A stretch of DNA of 64,000 bases from NCBI RefSeq assembly GCF_003600835.1, contig NZ_NQYC01000001.1, forward strand, positions 3,619,001 through 3,683,000. Reading direction: 5' to 3'. Both the position numbers and the translations under genes were made by a program. Of the stretch, positions 23,999 to 34,219 are shown in pieces (position 1 is the stretch's first letter; every line of letters starts with the position of its first letter). Under the pieces are notes generated by a model. The model saw only the letters and a list, made by a program, of their open reading frames with translations. It was not told where the DNA came from and did not search any database. The DNA comes from Bacillus sp. PK3_68 (GTDB lineage: Bacteria; Bacillota; Bacilli; Bacillales; Domibacillaceae).

Positions 23999-24517
23999 AT
24001 GGACAAAAATAAGATGGATCTGCTGGAAGAGGCAGATTGGTTATTTCGAAAGATGGTTCGCAAGTTCATTAAAGAGCGTGACAAAATCATGATTGAAGGA
24101 GTGATGTTGCCGGGATTCTTGATTTTAAAGAAGATTATTCAAGCCGGGGAACAGCGGTTAACTGATTTAGCTGAAGAGCTTGACCTTACCTCCGGGGCGA
24201 TTACAGCTATTTGCGACAAACTGGAGGGCAGAAGATTTGCGATTCGCAAACGCCATAACGAAGACCGGCGAATAGTACTGCTGGGCATTACCGATGAGGG
24301 ACGCGAATTTATCGCACGGAACAACGAGGTGGGAGTAAACCTTATTTCTATTTTATTCGAGGGATTTTCACACGAGGAAATTAAAGTGCAAATTGAGATG
24401 TACCGGCGCTTAATCAATAATCTAGAAGGGTTATCAGATGATGTCTTGTCATTAGCCAAAGAGAGGAAAAACAAAAAGGATTCATCAATCCAAAAAAAAC
24501 GTTTTTTAACTTATTAA
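23999..24517 (+). CDS. MarR-family transcriptional regulator
   Basis: A 172-residue winged-helix regulator. The DNA-binding part (about 45-110) contains QRLTDLAEELDLTSGAITAICDKLEGRRFAIRKRHNEDRRIVLLGITDEG, seen here in pieces, with the DRR-wing typical of MarR. Dimerisation helices flank it. A strong GGAGAGGAGG site precedes the ATG. It is the first gene of a likely five-gene operon with an arylsulfotransferase-like protein and an ABC importer, and probably senses an aromatic or sulfur compound handled by them. Confidence 0.9.
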   Translation: MDKNKMDLLEEADWLFRKMVRKFIKERDKIMIEGVMLPGFLILKKIIQAGEQRLTDLAEELDLTSGAITAICDKLEGRRFAIRKRHNEDRRIVLLGITDEGREFIARNNEVGVNLISILFEGFSHEEIKVQIEMYRRLINNLEGLSDDVLSLAKERKNKKDSSIQKKRFLTY

Positions 24518-24532
24518 AAGGAGTGGGGAAAT

Positions 24533-25978
24533 ATGGGACTGCCAACAATTCATCCAACAGGGGCAACGATTTATTCACCAGAAAAGGCGTGGAGTGGTTA
24601 CACGATTTTCCAAGCACCGGACCTTGGCGCATTATTAATTGATATGAACGGAAAAGAAGTTCACTTATGGAAAGGGCTTCGTGGTTTTCCAAATAAAGTT
24701 TTCCCGGATGGATATGTACTGGGGCATACATTTAACCGTGATCCGGAGCATGGTTTCCAGGACGAAGGGGATCTTGTGCAGGTCGATTTTGAAGGGAATA
24801 TCGTCTGGAAGTTTGATAAGCACGAATTTATTACAGATCCAGGACATGAAGGAAGATGGCTCGCCCGTGCACACCATGATTACCAGCGTGAAGGAAATTC
24901 AGTTGGCTATTATGCACCGGGCCAGGACCCAAAAACAGATGCAGGAAACACGCTGATTCTAGCTCACCGTGATGTTCATAAGCCTGAAATTTCAAAGCAT
25001 GACCTATTGGACGATGTAATTTTAGAAGTCGATTGGGAAGGAAATATCGTCTGGGAATGGTTATTCAGCGACCACTTTGATGAACTTCAATTCGATGAGG
25101 AAGCGAAAAAAATTATTTATGAAGAGCCAAACCGGCGTTTCTTCGGAAATAAATCAGGAGACTGGCTGCACATTAATTCGATTTCGACAGTAGGGACAAA
25201 TCGTCATTATGATGCAGGAGATGAAAGATTCCATCCTGACAATATTATTTGGGATGCGCGCGAAGCAAATATTATCGGCATTACAGATAAGCGTACAGGC
25301 AAGATCGTATGGCAGATCGGCCCTGACTATTCAAAGCCTGAGTTAGAGCACCTGGGCTGGATTATCGGCCAGCATCATGCTCATATTATCCCGCAAGGCC
25401 TTCCGGGCGAAGGCAATTTATTAGTATTTGATAATGGCGGATGGGGAGGATACGGTGCGCCGAATCCTTCATCGCCGGACGGCAATAAAAATGCAGTTCG
25501 CGATCATTCGCGTGTACTGGAAATCGATCCGGTTACGCTTGAAATCGTCTGGCAGTACACAGGGCTTGAAGCAAAATTCCAAGTGCCGACAGATTCTTTC
25601 CGCTTTTACAGCCCGTATATCAGCTCTGCACAGCGTTTAGAAAATGGCAATACGCTCATTACAGAAGGCGCAAATGGCCGTATTTTTGAAGTAACTGCCG
25701 AGCATGCAATTGTTTGGGAATACATTTCCCCTTATAAAAACGCCCGTAATTCGAACATGGTGTACCGAGCGTACCGAGTTCCTTATAACTGGGTGCCGCA
25801 GCTTGAAAAGCCAAGCGAAGTAGCGATTGAGCCTTTAAAGATTGAAACATTCCGTGTCCCAAATGCAGCGTCAGGCGGAACAGATTCCATCGTTGAAATA
25901 AAAGGAGCGCAATCCGTTGGCGAGGGAGCCTTATGCGTAGCGCGCTACGATGAGACGTTAGAAAAGCAAAAAAATTGA
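24533..25978 (+). CDS. Arylsulfotransferase-like beta-propeller protein
   Basis: A 481-residue protein of the ASST type (aryl-sulfate sulfotransferase, PQQ-like propeller). Repeated blade motifs include GNIVWKFDKHEF, GNIVWEWLFSDHF, TGKIVWQIGPDYS, TLEIVWQYTGLE and HAIVWEYISPYK. Conserved histidines are present in RAHHDYQ and GQHHAHIIPQG, and the hallmark LLVFDNGGWGGYG follows. Classic ASSTs transfer sulfate between phenols in the periplasm; this one has no signal peptide, so it should be cytosolic. AAAGGAG site; 15 bases after marR. The donor and acceptor are unknown. Confidence 0.82.
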   Translation: MGLPTIHPTGATIYSPEKAWSGYTIFQAPDLGALLIDMNGKEVHLWKGLRGFPNKVFPDGYVLGHTFNRDPEHGFQDEGDLVQVDFEGNIVWKFDKHEFITDPGHEGRWLARAHHDYQREGNSVGYYAPGQDPKTDAGNTLILAHRDVHKPEISKHDLLDDVILEVDWEGNIVWEWLFSDHFDELQFDEEAKKIIYEEPNRRFFGNKSGDWLHINSISTVGTNRHYDAGDERFHPDNIIWDAREANIIGITDKRTGKIVWQIGPDYSKPELEHLGWIIGQHHAHIIPQGLPGEGNLLVFDNGGWGGYGAPNPSSPDGNKNAVRDHSRVLEIDPVTLEIVWQYTGLEAKFQVPTDSFRFYSPYISSAQRLENGNTLITEGANGRIFEVTAEHAIVWEYISPYKNARNSNMVYRAYRVPYNWVPQLEKPSEVAIEPLKIETFRVPNAASGGTDSIVEIKGAQSVGEGALCVARYDETLEKQKN

Positions 25979-25991
25979 TAATGGAGGAGTT

Positions 25992-27002
25992 ATGATGAAG
26001 CGTTTATACGGGCTACTCACTTTTAGTTTAGTGTTGTCCCTCTTTTTGGCAGGCTGCTCGAACAACAGTAAAGCGAGCACGGCAGAAGGAGAAGCTGCAA
26101 AAATACGAATTGGTATCGATACGGCAGCAGGGGGTTCCCTGCAAATACGTGCCGCAAATACAAAAGGCTACTTTAAAAATCATCATATCGATCCACAGCT
26201 ATCAAACTTTGCGTACGGAATTGATACGATTAATGCCTTGCTAACAGAACAAACGGATACAGGGCTTGCCGCAGATTACGCATTGCTCAATTCTTTAAAC
26301 CGAGGTGACTTGGTCGTTATCTCTTCGTTAACACATAGCACACCGGAAACAATCAAACAATCGGAAATTTTAGCGGTAAAAGGCATTAATGAGCCATCAC
26401 AGCTAAAAGGAAAAAAAATCGGGGTCGCAAAAGGCACAGTTAGTGAATATCACTGGGCAAAATATTTTGAGCATTTAGGAATTAAAGAAGATGAAATCCG
26501 TTATGTACCGTTCACTACCCCGGATGAAGCACTTGTCGGCGTGAAAAAAGGCGATATTGACGCTGTGCTGGCAAGTGGTGCTTTGCTTGAAAAGTTTAAG
26601 TCGATTGACGGCGTCCGTAAAATTGATGATCTTTCTTCCATCAATATTTCAGTAAGCAGCTACTTAGTTGCTAACCGAAAATTTGTGGAAGACAATCATC
26701 AAGCGATCGTTAATCTGTTAAAAGCGATCAAAGAAGGAATCGCCTATGTGAAAGAAAATCCGGACGGCACGGCAGAAATAGCCTATAAAGAGCTAAAAGT
26801 GAAGAAAGAAGATACTTTACGTGATTTAGAGCGTTCCAATTATACGCTTGAATTCAAACAAGAAGATGTTGACCATCTATCAAATATGAAGCAATGGCTC
26901 CTGGATAAAGACTTATTAAAGAAAGACTATAATCTGCAAGATAAATTAGTGCTGGAGCCTTTGCGCGAAGCATTTCCAGAGTCTGTAACATACGGAAATT
27001 AA
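25992..27002 (+). CDS. ABC importer substrate-binding lipoprotein, sulfonate/nitrate type
   Basis: Captures the substrate outside the membrane. The 336-residue precursor has a lipoprotein signal with LFLAGC (Cys22). The mature part follows the SsuA/TauA/NMT1 fold: IRIGIDTAAGGSLQIRAANTKGYFKNHHI, then a hinge-lobe structure with LKGKKIGVAKGTVSEYHW. GGAGG precedes two adjacent ATGs; either could be used. Association with an arylsulfotransferase-like gene suggests an aromatic sulfonate or sulfate ester, which is inference. Confidence 0.88.
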   Translation: MMKRLYGLLTFSLVLSLFLAGCSNNSKASTAEGEAAKIRIGIDTAAGGSLQIRAANTKGYFKNHHIDPQLSNFAYGIDTINALLTEQTDTGLAADYALLNSLNRGDLVVISSLTHSTPETIKQSEILAVKGINEPSQLKGKKIGVAKGTVSEYHWAKYFEHLGIKEDEIRYVPFTTPDEALVGVKKGDIDAVLASGALLEKFKSIDGVRKIDDLSSINISVSSYLVANRKFVEDNHQAIVNLLKAIKEGIAYVKENPDGTAEIAYKELKVKKEDTLRDLERSNYTLEFKQEDVDHLSNMKQWLLDKDLLKKDYNLQDKLVLEPLREAFPESVTYGN

Positions 27003-27021
27003 AAATTGGAGGAATCTTCCT

Positions 27022-27792
27022 ATGACAGTGATACAAGAAAAAAGCCCCTCTATCGTGATTAAGGGTCTTTCCAAAACATTTTCAGAGGACTTGTCAGAGA
27101 AGGTGTATGTCTTAAAGGATGTTGATTTAACGATCCAACGCGGTGAGTTTTATATTTTATTAGGTCCAAGCGGCTGCGGAAAATCAACTCTGCTCAATAT
27201 GATTGCCGGATTTTTAGAGAAGACCAATGGACAGCTTGATATATACGGAGCGAATTCCAATCATGATTCAAACCGGGGGTTTATCTTTCAATCCGCTGAT
27301 TCAGCCTTGTTTCCGTGGCTGACAGTAGAGGAAAATGTAGAGTTTGGATTGAAAATGAAAAAAGTGCCTGCAGAAGAAAGAAAGCAGATTGTTCATTCAT
27401 ATGTCGAGCTTGCCGGGCTTTCCGGCCATCACCATAAGTTTCCGAGCGAGATTTCAGGGGGAATGAAACAGCGTGTGCAACTGGCGCGTGTCCTGGCAAA
27501 CAATCCGGATATTTTGCTGATGGATGAACCATTTGGGGCATTGGATGCGATGACAAGGCGGACGATGCAAAAAGAGCTTATTAGAATTTGGCAGGAAACG
27601 AATAAGACGGTCATTTTCGTCACCCATGATATTCAGGAGGCATTGATGCTTGGCCAGCGCATTGGCATTATGTCGGTCGGCCCTTCTTCGAAAATTACAA
27701 GCACTTACGAAATCGATTTACCGTATCCGCGTGAAATTACAAGTCCAGATTTCAATCATTACTATAAAATCGTCCAGTCACATTTTGACTGA
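27022..27792 (+). CDS. ABC importer ATPase, SsuB/TauB type
   Basis: A 256-residue ATP-binding subunit with Walker [12 protein letters not shown] (about 49-59), Q-loop FIFQSADSALFPWLTVEENV, signature ISGGMKQRVQLARVLA, Walker B ILLMDEPFGALDAMTR and switch His in FVTHDIQEAL. The FPWLTV element after the Q-loop is common in nitrate/sulfonate importers. GGAGGAATC site; operon with the flanking binding protein and permease. Confidence 0.92.
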   Translation: MTVIQEKSPSIVIKGLSKTFSEDLSEKVYVLKDVDLTIQRGEFYILLGPSGCGKSTLLNMIAGFLEKTNGQLDIYGANSNHDSNRGFIFQSADSALFPWLTVEENVEFGLKMKKVPAEERKQIVHSYVELAGLSGHHHKFPSEISGGMKQRVQLARVLANNPDILLMDEPFGALDAMTRRTMQKELIRIWQETNKTVIFVTHDIQEALMLGQRIGIMSVGPSSKITSTYEIDLPYPREITSPDFNHYYKIVQSHFD

Positions 27793-27805
27793 GGAGGTCA
27801 TGTAA

Positions 27806-28600
27806 ATGGAAACTATTGCGCAGCATAAAATTCCACATAAAGCAGTGAAAAAAAGGAAGTCTTTTAAAAGCCAGTGGAAAAGATTGTTAAAAACAGGGAT
27901 TTTAACATGGTTTGGTTTATTGGTTATTTGGAGCATTGCAGCTTATTTTTCAGATCCCCAATTTTTGCCCAGCCCTCTTGCCACTTTGCAAGGAGCGATA
28001 GAACTGAGTAAAGACGGCGCACTGTTTATCTATATGGGATACAGTTTTGCCCGTGTGCTGGCAGGCTGGTTTTTAGGAAGTTTAATCGCGATTCCACTAG
28101 GTTTATTAATCGGCAGCAACCGGACGATCCGCTCACTTGTAGAGCCGTTAATTAATTTTATACGTTTTATTCCTCCACTAGCATTTATTACGTTGTTCAT
28201 GCTTTGGTTCGGCATCGGTGAACAATCAAAAGTATTTCTAATCATGTATGCCACATTTTTTGTAGTAACCATTAACACACTAACAGGTGTCCTGTCCATT
28301 TCAGAAGATAAAATCCGTTCAGCCAAAAGCATGGGAGCATCCAACTTTCAAGTGCTGCGCTATGTGGTTATCCCGGCTTCTGTTCCATACATTTTCACAG
28401 GCGCAAAGCTTGCGATGGGTTCTTCTTTTATGGCGATCGTTGGTGCAGAAATGGTGGCCGCCAATGAAGGAGTCGGCTTTATGATTTGGAATGCAAGACT
28501 GCATTTCCAAACAGACTGGATTTTCGTAGGTTTAGTTGTTTTAGGATTGATGGGCTTCTTCATGGATAGACTATTTGGCTGGGCAGGAAAAAATTCTTAA
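27806..28600 (+). CDS. ABC importer permease, SsuC type
   Basis: A 264-residue membrane subunit with a basic N-terminus and about six helices. The coupling EAA loop reads DKIRSAKSMGASNFQVLRYVVIPASVPYI, matching BPD-type permeases of sulfonate, taurine and nitrate systems. GAGGAGGTC site 13 bases after the ATPase stop. Last gene of the operon; a terminator follows. Confidence 0.9.
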   Translation: METIAQHKIPHKAVKKRKSFKSQWKRLLKTGILTWFGLLVIWSIAAYFSDPQFLPSPLATLQGAIELSKDGALFIYMGYSFARVLAGWFLGSLIAIPLGLLIGSNRTIRSLVEPLINFIRFIPPLAFITLFMLWFGIGEQSKVFLIMYATFFVVTINTLTGVLSISEDKIRSAKSMGASNFQVLRYVVIPASVPYIFTGAKLAMGSSFMAIVGAEMVAANEGVGFMIWNARLHFQTDWIFVGLVVLGLMGFFMDRLFGWAGKNS

Positions 28601-28650
28601 AGCGTTACAATGTTGTATGATGGTTTCCAGTTTCATTTTTTCCCATCTAT

Positions 28651-28682
28651 AAAAACCTAATCCAATCAGGACTAGGTTTTTT
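28651..28682 (+). terminator. Terminator of the marR-ABC operon
   Basis: AAAACCTAATCC pairs with GGACTAGGTTTT (one mismatch), then Ts. Confidence 0.78.
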
Positions 28683-29076
28683 GTATTTTATGGAAGTCTT
28701 TAAGGAAGCCTATCTAACCCTATGTTTGTCAAATACCTAAATGGTGAACCTGCTTCACCGCGTTGTTCCAGCTACAGATGCGCTTTAGTTTCTGAATCCA
28801 TAACCCTTGCAAAAGAGTCTACCAATTAAGTTACCAGGGGAAGAAAATCCAGCCGATGGGCTGCTCGTTATCTGCTATAAATCGGGCTTCTTTATTAAAG
28901 ATGCTGAATCAAAAGGTTGTTGAAAAGCGGTCGGCGAAAAAACAGAAGGTTGGATAGGTTTGATTAGATAGTAAAAAAATATTGAATTAATTTTACTATT
29001 TATCTGGATATTTTTTGAAATCCATGTATGATGAATTCATATAATTCCAATAAACAGGGTAATCGAGGTGGGGGAC
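28683..29076. other. Gap before the DUF262 pair, no clear gene
   Basis: About 390 bases. A 39-codon open stretch (about 28804-28923, containing LPGEENPADGLLVICYKSG) has a protein-like composition but no start codon or ribosome site, so it may be a gene remnant. The last 80 bases are AT-rich and should hold the promoter of the DUF262 pair. Confidence 0.35.
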
Positions 29077-30792
29077 TTGGAGACAGTTCTGCAAGCTAAA
29101 GCAATTCAAGATTTGATGGAGTCAGAAGAAAAGTTTTATATTCCTTCATATCAGAGAGGATATCGTTGGTCTAAGTTACAGGTTAGAGAGCTGTTGGATG
29201 ATTTATGGGAGTTTCATGAGCAGGATCCGGCAAAAGATGAGGTGTACTGGCTTCAGCCAATTATTGTGAAAAAGAATGAAGAAACTTGGGAAGTCATTGA
29301 TGGACAGCAACGTTTAACGACAATTTTAATTTTGTTGCAATACATAAAGAAGCAAATTCCTTTTTTAGTAGATCACTATTTTTCGATTGATTATGAGACA
29401 CGCCCAAAGAGTTCAGATTTCTTGAGGGATATAGCTGCCGGTGAGAATATGAAGGATGATAACATTGATTTTTACCACATGTATGAAGCCTATGAGATGA
29501 TTCAGGAATGGTTTGCAGAGCATAAGCCCCAGGCTGTTATGTTTATAGCACAGCGGTTGCGTGAGCAGGTCAAAGTCATGTGGTATGAAGTGGATGATTC
29601 ATATGATGCAATTGATATTTTCTCACGTATCAATAATGGAAGGATTCCATTAACCAATGCGGAGTTGATCAAGGCATTGTTCTTAAGTAAAAACCATTTA
29701 AGTCAGAATGAAGGCGATGAAGATATTGTACGCTTAAAGCAAATTGAAATTTCTAATGAATGGGATCGTATGGAATATGCTTTGCAAAATGATGAGCTAT
29801 GGTATTTCTTACAAAACGATACGGATTCGGATTATCAGAACCGGATTGAGTGGCTATTTGATCTTATAGCCAGTGATTATAAGATGGGAGTCGAAAAGAA
29901 TATCCCTTATTATACCTTCCATGTGTTCAATGAATGGATGAAGAATCAATCAGAAGCGGATAAATCAAAGCATGCTATTATTGAGTCGATTTGGTTAGAG
30001 GTTCAACAGCTTTACATGAAAGTGACGGAGTGGTATCAAAATAGAGAGCTCTATCATTACATTGGTTATTTGCTTGCGACAAGTGTATCAATGGAGAGCA
30101 TCATTCAGAAGTCTAATAACATGAAGAAAGATGCCTTTGTGGAGATTTTAAAAGAAATGATTCGCAGCTCCTTCGAGGATGTTGATATTGTTGGATTAAT
30201 GTATGAGGATAGCAAGCAGGTACGCCATGTGCTGCTGTTATTTAATATTTTGACATTGCAGAATGACGTGTTATCGAATCAGCGCTTTGATTTTGAACGT
30301 TACAAAAAAGAAAAATGGGATATTGAGCACATTCATGCAGTAAAATCGAAGAAGCCACATAGTACGGAAGCGCAGTCTCAATTTCTGAACGAAGCACTTC
30401 CATATGTGAAGGATGAAGAGCTTCGCCTGGCTATCAACTCTTTTTTAGCTGCCTATGACCAAGAGCAATTCGAAGGGTTATTTGAGCGCATAGTAGATGA
30501 ATTTGGGGATGATGAGACGAATAACATTTCAAATTTAACACTACTTGATGCCACAACGAACCGCTCTTATAAAAACGCCATTTTCCCTAAAAAACGCCAA
30601 ATCTTAATTGAACGTGATAAAACAGGTGTTTATATTCCGGCATGCACGAGAAATGTCTTCTTAAAATACTACAACCCTGACGTGACACAAATGAATTACT
30701 GGGGGAAGAAAGACCGGGAGCATTATATCAATGCAATGGTTACGGCGCTTAGTACCGTGATACCAAGCGTGAAGGAGAGTGCGTATATATGA
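29077..30792 (+). CDS. DUF262/DUF1524 protein (GmrSD-type nuclease), first of a pair
   Basis: A 571-residue protein with an N-terminal DUF262 (GmrS/ParB-like) domain: FYIPSYQRGYRWSKLQVRELLDDL and the nucleotidase-like motif VIDGQQRLTT near 75. The C-terminal DUF1524 HNH-type nuclease region has WDIEHIHAVKSK (about 411) and NISNLTLLDATTNRSYKNAIFPKKR (about 479-503). This matches GmrSD-type enzymes that cut modified (for example glucosylated hydroxymethylcytosine) phage DNA. TTG at 29077 is preferred because GAGGTG lies six bases before it; a GTG inside that site is the alternative. Its stop overlaps the next start (ATGA). Confidence 0.85.
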   Translation: METVLQAKAIQDLMESEEKFYIPSYQRGYRWSKLQVRELLDDLWEFHEQDPAKDEVYWLQPIIVKKNEETWEVIDGQQRLTTILILLQYIKKQIPFLVDHYFSIDYETRPKSSDFLRDIAAGENMKDDNIDFYHMYEAYEMIQEWFAEHKPQAVMFIAQRLREQVKVMWYEVDDSYDAIDIFSRINNGRIPLTNAELIKALFLSKNHLSQNEGDEDIVRLKQIEISNEWDRMEYALQNDELWYFLQNDTDSDYQNRIEWLFDLIASDYKMGVEKNIPYYTFHVFNEWMKNQSEADKSKHAIIESIWLEVQQLYMKVTEWYQNRELYHYIGYLLATSVSMESIIQKSNNMKKDAFVEILKEMIRSSFEDVDIVGLMYEDSKQVRHVLLLFNILTLQNDVLSNQRFDFERYKKEKWDIEHIHAVKSKKPHSTEAQSQFLNEALPYVKDEELRLAINSFLAAYDQEQFEGLFERIVDEFGDDETNNISNLTLLDATTNRSYKNAIFPKKRQILIERDKTGVYIPACTRNVFLKYYNPDVTQMNYWGKKDREHYINAMVTALSTVIPSVKESAYI

Positions 30793-32938
30793 GTAAAGCA
30801 AAGACATATGCATTTTGGAAGCTCATTCAAGAAGGGCACATTAATCGCATTGAGATTCCAATCATCCAGCGAGACTATGCGCAGGGGCGACAAACAAAAG
30901 ATGTCGAGCAGGTACGTGACAGCTTTTTGAAGGTATTATTCAAGAGCCTTGAGACGAAGGAAACGATTGAGCTGGATTTCATTTACGGTACGGTAAATGC
31001 ACAAGGGGTGTTTGCCCCTTTAGACGGTCAGCAGCGTTTAACAACACTGTACCTTCTGCATTGGTATAGTGCGATGCGTGAAGGAAGAATGGATGAAGCT
31101 CGTGGCATTTTAGCAAAGTTTTCGTATGAAACTCGCAGTAGCAGCAAAGCTTTTTGTCGTATGCTTGTGCAACTAGAAGGTATTGATTTTGATAAAGCGA
31201 CCATTAGCAGGGAAATTCAAAATGTACCAGATTTCTTCTTAATATGGAATCAGGATCCGACTGTGAAGGCGATGCTTGTCGTGCTTGATGCTATTCATAA
31301 GTTGTATGAGAACACGCTGTATGACACATTGACGAATGATTGCCCTATTCAGTTTAAATTTATCGACTTGGATACATTCCATTTAGAAGATACGCTTTAT
31401 ATTAAAATGAATGCAAGAGGAAAGCCGCTAACACCTTTTGAAAACTTCAAGGCGAAGCTGCAGGCATACATGGAGCAACTAGTGAGCCAAGACAAAATTA
31501 CCACTCATTTTTCGAAACAACTTCTGTTGAAAATGGATAATCAATGGGCTGATTTCTTCTGGGAAAACCAAAAGAAACTTTATAATCAGGCATATTTACA
31601 GTTTATTCAAGTTGTTATTACAAATCAATTGGCCTTACACAAAGAAAATAATGAGCGGGTATCAATGCTTGTCAGCCAAGAACATGCAGTGAGCTTTGAA
31701 GAGGTTGTGAAGGCACAGTTGGATGACACAGATTGGTTATATAGATTAGAAGCAACAGTGGATGCATTCATTCGCAGGGAACAAGATCATATTCCAATGG
31801 CTGTTATAGATGGCGAACAATTAGTGCGTCGTTCAATGTCTAGTGAAATTACCTATGCGGATCGTCTGCGGTTATTTGCGTTTACGGTATATGCGTCGCA
31901 AGTGTCAGATGTTGATAAGGAAACTCTCAGCACCTGGATGAGATTTATACGTAATGTGACGGAAAGTACACTTTATAATTCTGTTACGGATTACATAAAC
32001 TCGGCGCGTGCCATCCAGCAGCTTGCGTCACATATCGATGACTTCTATACGTATTTAGCAAGGCCTGCAACGAAGCTTCAAGGATTTTATGGAGCGCAAC
32101 TTGAACAGGAGAGAAAAAAGGCCCAATTGCTATTATCGCATGCCGATTGGGGACCGTTACTCAAAAAAGCAGAGGATTATCCTTATTTTAAGGGAGACAT
32201 CGGCTTTTTACTCGGATTTGCAGGGGTAACATCCGCAGCAGAAATTGCTGAATGGAGTGAGGGAACGCATGCAACGGCTCAAAAACAATTTATATTTTAC
32301 TATGAGCGTGCGGTTGCTATTTTTGGATCAGAAAAACTAAATGTTGATAAGAATTTATTCACACGTGCGCTATTAACATTCGGTGATTACACATTGAAGA
32401 AGGGACGCAACTATAGTTTCTTAACAGAAGGGTTTGATCGTGATATTAGTTGGAAACGACTGTTGCGAGAGGAGAATGTATGTTATTTGAAAGACTTGTT
32501 CGATGTAGTAGATATACATGATATCGAGGCAAGTTTACAGAGTATCATAGAAAATTCCGATGTAGAAGATTGGCGTCGTTATTTCATAAACTATCCAATG
32601 ATTTTGAATGAAACATGCGGTTCGAAAAGATTTATTCGTTATAACGATGAAAATGAGATTCTTCTATTAGAAAGCAGTGCAACGAATGGATATTGCCAAG
32701 AATATTACAGCTATGCACTGCATGCGGCGTTAGAAGAAAAAATATTAAATCTGATTATTATCATTCTTTAGGACGCGATGGTGAAAAGTATGTAAATATC
32801 CCAAAATTGGGCTGGAACATCTCCTTTGAAAACGGCAAGTTTATTTGGAGAAATGATACGGATCAAGAGTGGGAAAGTGAATCTCTAGAGGATGTTGTGT
32901 CGGAGCTTGAAAAGGAACTAAATACATTGAAGGTATAG
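30789..32938 (+). pseudogene. Second DUF262 protein of the pair, frameshifted near its end
   Basis: A large DUF262 protein (about 716 residues when repaired). Its N-terminus has IEIPIIQRDYAQGRQ and FAPLDGQQRLTTLYLLHWYS, then LYIKMNARGKPLTPFENFKA, all typical. No HNH motif is seen, so it may be a regulatory or targeting partner of the upstream nuclease. The frame breaks at a six-A run (32737-32742). One extra A continues it as LEEKNIKSDYYHSLGRDGEKYVNIPKLGW to a stop at 32938. Translationally coupled to the first gene by a four-base overlap. The break is probably an assembly error. Confidence 0.78.
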
Positions 32939-33173
32939 ATAAGGGCGCCTCATGTAGTTGCATGAGGCATTTTACTTTTTTCGGCATTAAAGTGGAGAAG
33001 GCTCCCCTTTACATCTTTTCAAGGGCAACCGTTCCGCACGAAATAGCTTTCATTGTGTTCTGAGTGATTGTCATTAAAAATTTACAAAAATCGGTCAAAT
33101 GCTAAATGTTTTGGCCGATAAAAGAACAGTACATTTATATGCATACATTTACAGTAACAAAGGAGAATGGGAA

Positions 33174-34001
33174 ATGAATAGCTTAGAACAAGCTTTGTCT
33201 GTGGCACCAATACTCACACAGCTGCTTAAGGACGAAGATTTTATCGTGGCGGTTACGGATACAGAGAAATACCTTTACGCGACGCCGGGCAAGTTTTTAG
33301 ATCCGGGAATCGTAAGTGGACAGCCTTTCTTCGATCACGATTTATTTGGCCAAGTAAGAGAGAAGTTGAGAAGAGTAGAAATCTTAACTCCTCCTGAATA
33401 TGGGGCGCCTTTTAAAGGGATTGGCTATCCTTTATTTGATGAAAATAGAAATTTTATTGGATCATTAGGCTTTGGCATTAGTTTGAAGAAAGAGTATGCC
33501 CTCAGAGACATTATTGCCAATCTAAATGGAATATCAAATGCCATTGGAGAAAGAACCCAAAACATTACCGCCCATGCAGAGGAGCTCTCAGCTACAATTG
33601 AAGAAATTTCTGCCTCTTCAGAGAATACGATGCAGCACGCGGAAGAAATGAATGATGTGATTTCTTTTATAGACAATGTGGCCCAGCAGTCCAACTTGCT
33701 CGGTCTAAATGCCTCCATTGAAGCGGCAAGGGCAGGAGAATATGGCAAGACGTTTTCTGTGGTGGCAACGGAAATAAGAAAACTGTCCAGTAACACAGGA
33801 GAAGCCTCCAAGAAAATTGGTACCTTCTTAGAAAATATGAGGGAACAGATCACAGCCGTAACGCAAAGTATTAGGGATATTGAGAAGTCATCGACTGAAT
33901 TAAGCTCCAATACGGAAACGTTTACTCAGGTTACAGAAGAACTGAACGAATTAGGCCAAACTCTTGATAGTTTTATAAGCGGCTTGTTGAAGCAAAATTA
34001 A
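33174..34001 (+). CDS. Soluble methyl-accepting chemotaxis protein, YfmS-like
   Basis: A 275-residue cytosolic chemoreceptor. About 120 N-terminal residues form a PAS/sensor-like domain ([29 protein letters not shown]), followed by a short signalling hairpin. The tip reads [36 protein letters not shown], the conserved CheA/CheW contact. No membrane helix is present. Size and layout resemble B. subtilis YfmS. ATG at 33174 follows AAAGGAG; the longer frame is unsupported. It stands alone between the DUF262 pair and the pst operon. Confidence 0.85.
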   Translation: MNSLEQALSVAPILTQLLKDEDFIVAVTDTEKYLYATPGKFLDPGIVSGQPFFDHDLFGQVREKLRRVEILTPPEYGAPFKGIGYPLFDENRNFIGSLGFGISLKKEYALRDIIANLNGISNAIGERTQNITAHAEELSATIEEISASSENTMQHAEEMNDVISFIDNVAQQSNLLGLNASIEAARAGEYGKTFSVVATEIRKLSSNTGEASKKIGTFLENMREQITAVTQSIRDIEKSSTELSSNTETFTQVTEELNELGQTLDSFISGLLKQN

Positions 34002-34096
34002 AAGCATCACAGCGAATGCTTAGATTCCTATGATTACCTTCTAATCCATATTGAGGCAGTCGAATGATTGGAAAGTAAAGAATATACAACAAAAAT

Positions 34097-34147
34097 ATTC
34101 AAAAAAAGGAACGGCTTAACTTAGTTAAGCCGTTCCTTTTTTTGAAT
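34097..34147. terminator. 24-bp perfect bidirectional terminator hairpin
   Basis: The arms 34097-34120 and 34124-34147 are perfectly complementary around a TTA loop, with A7 and T7 tracts inside the stem. It lies about 95 bases after the chemoreceptor gene. Confidence 0.85.
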
Positions 34148-34219
34148 AGCCGTAAGAAAACAGGCAAAAATCAACGGTTTGGAAATTGTTTGTATAAAGC
34201 CCTTAATTTTCTGAACATA

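Noticed and set aside
32693-32938. An independent 81-residue gene after the DUF262 pair
   Set aside because: It continues the DUF262 protein after a six-A run, overlaps it in another frame and has no ribosome site.
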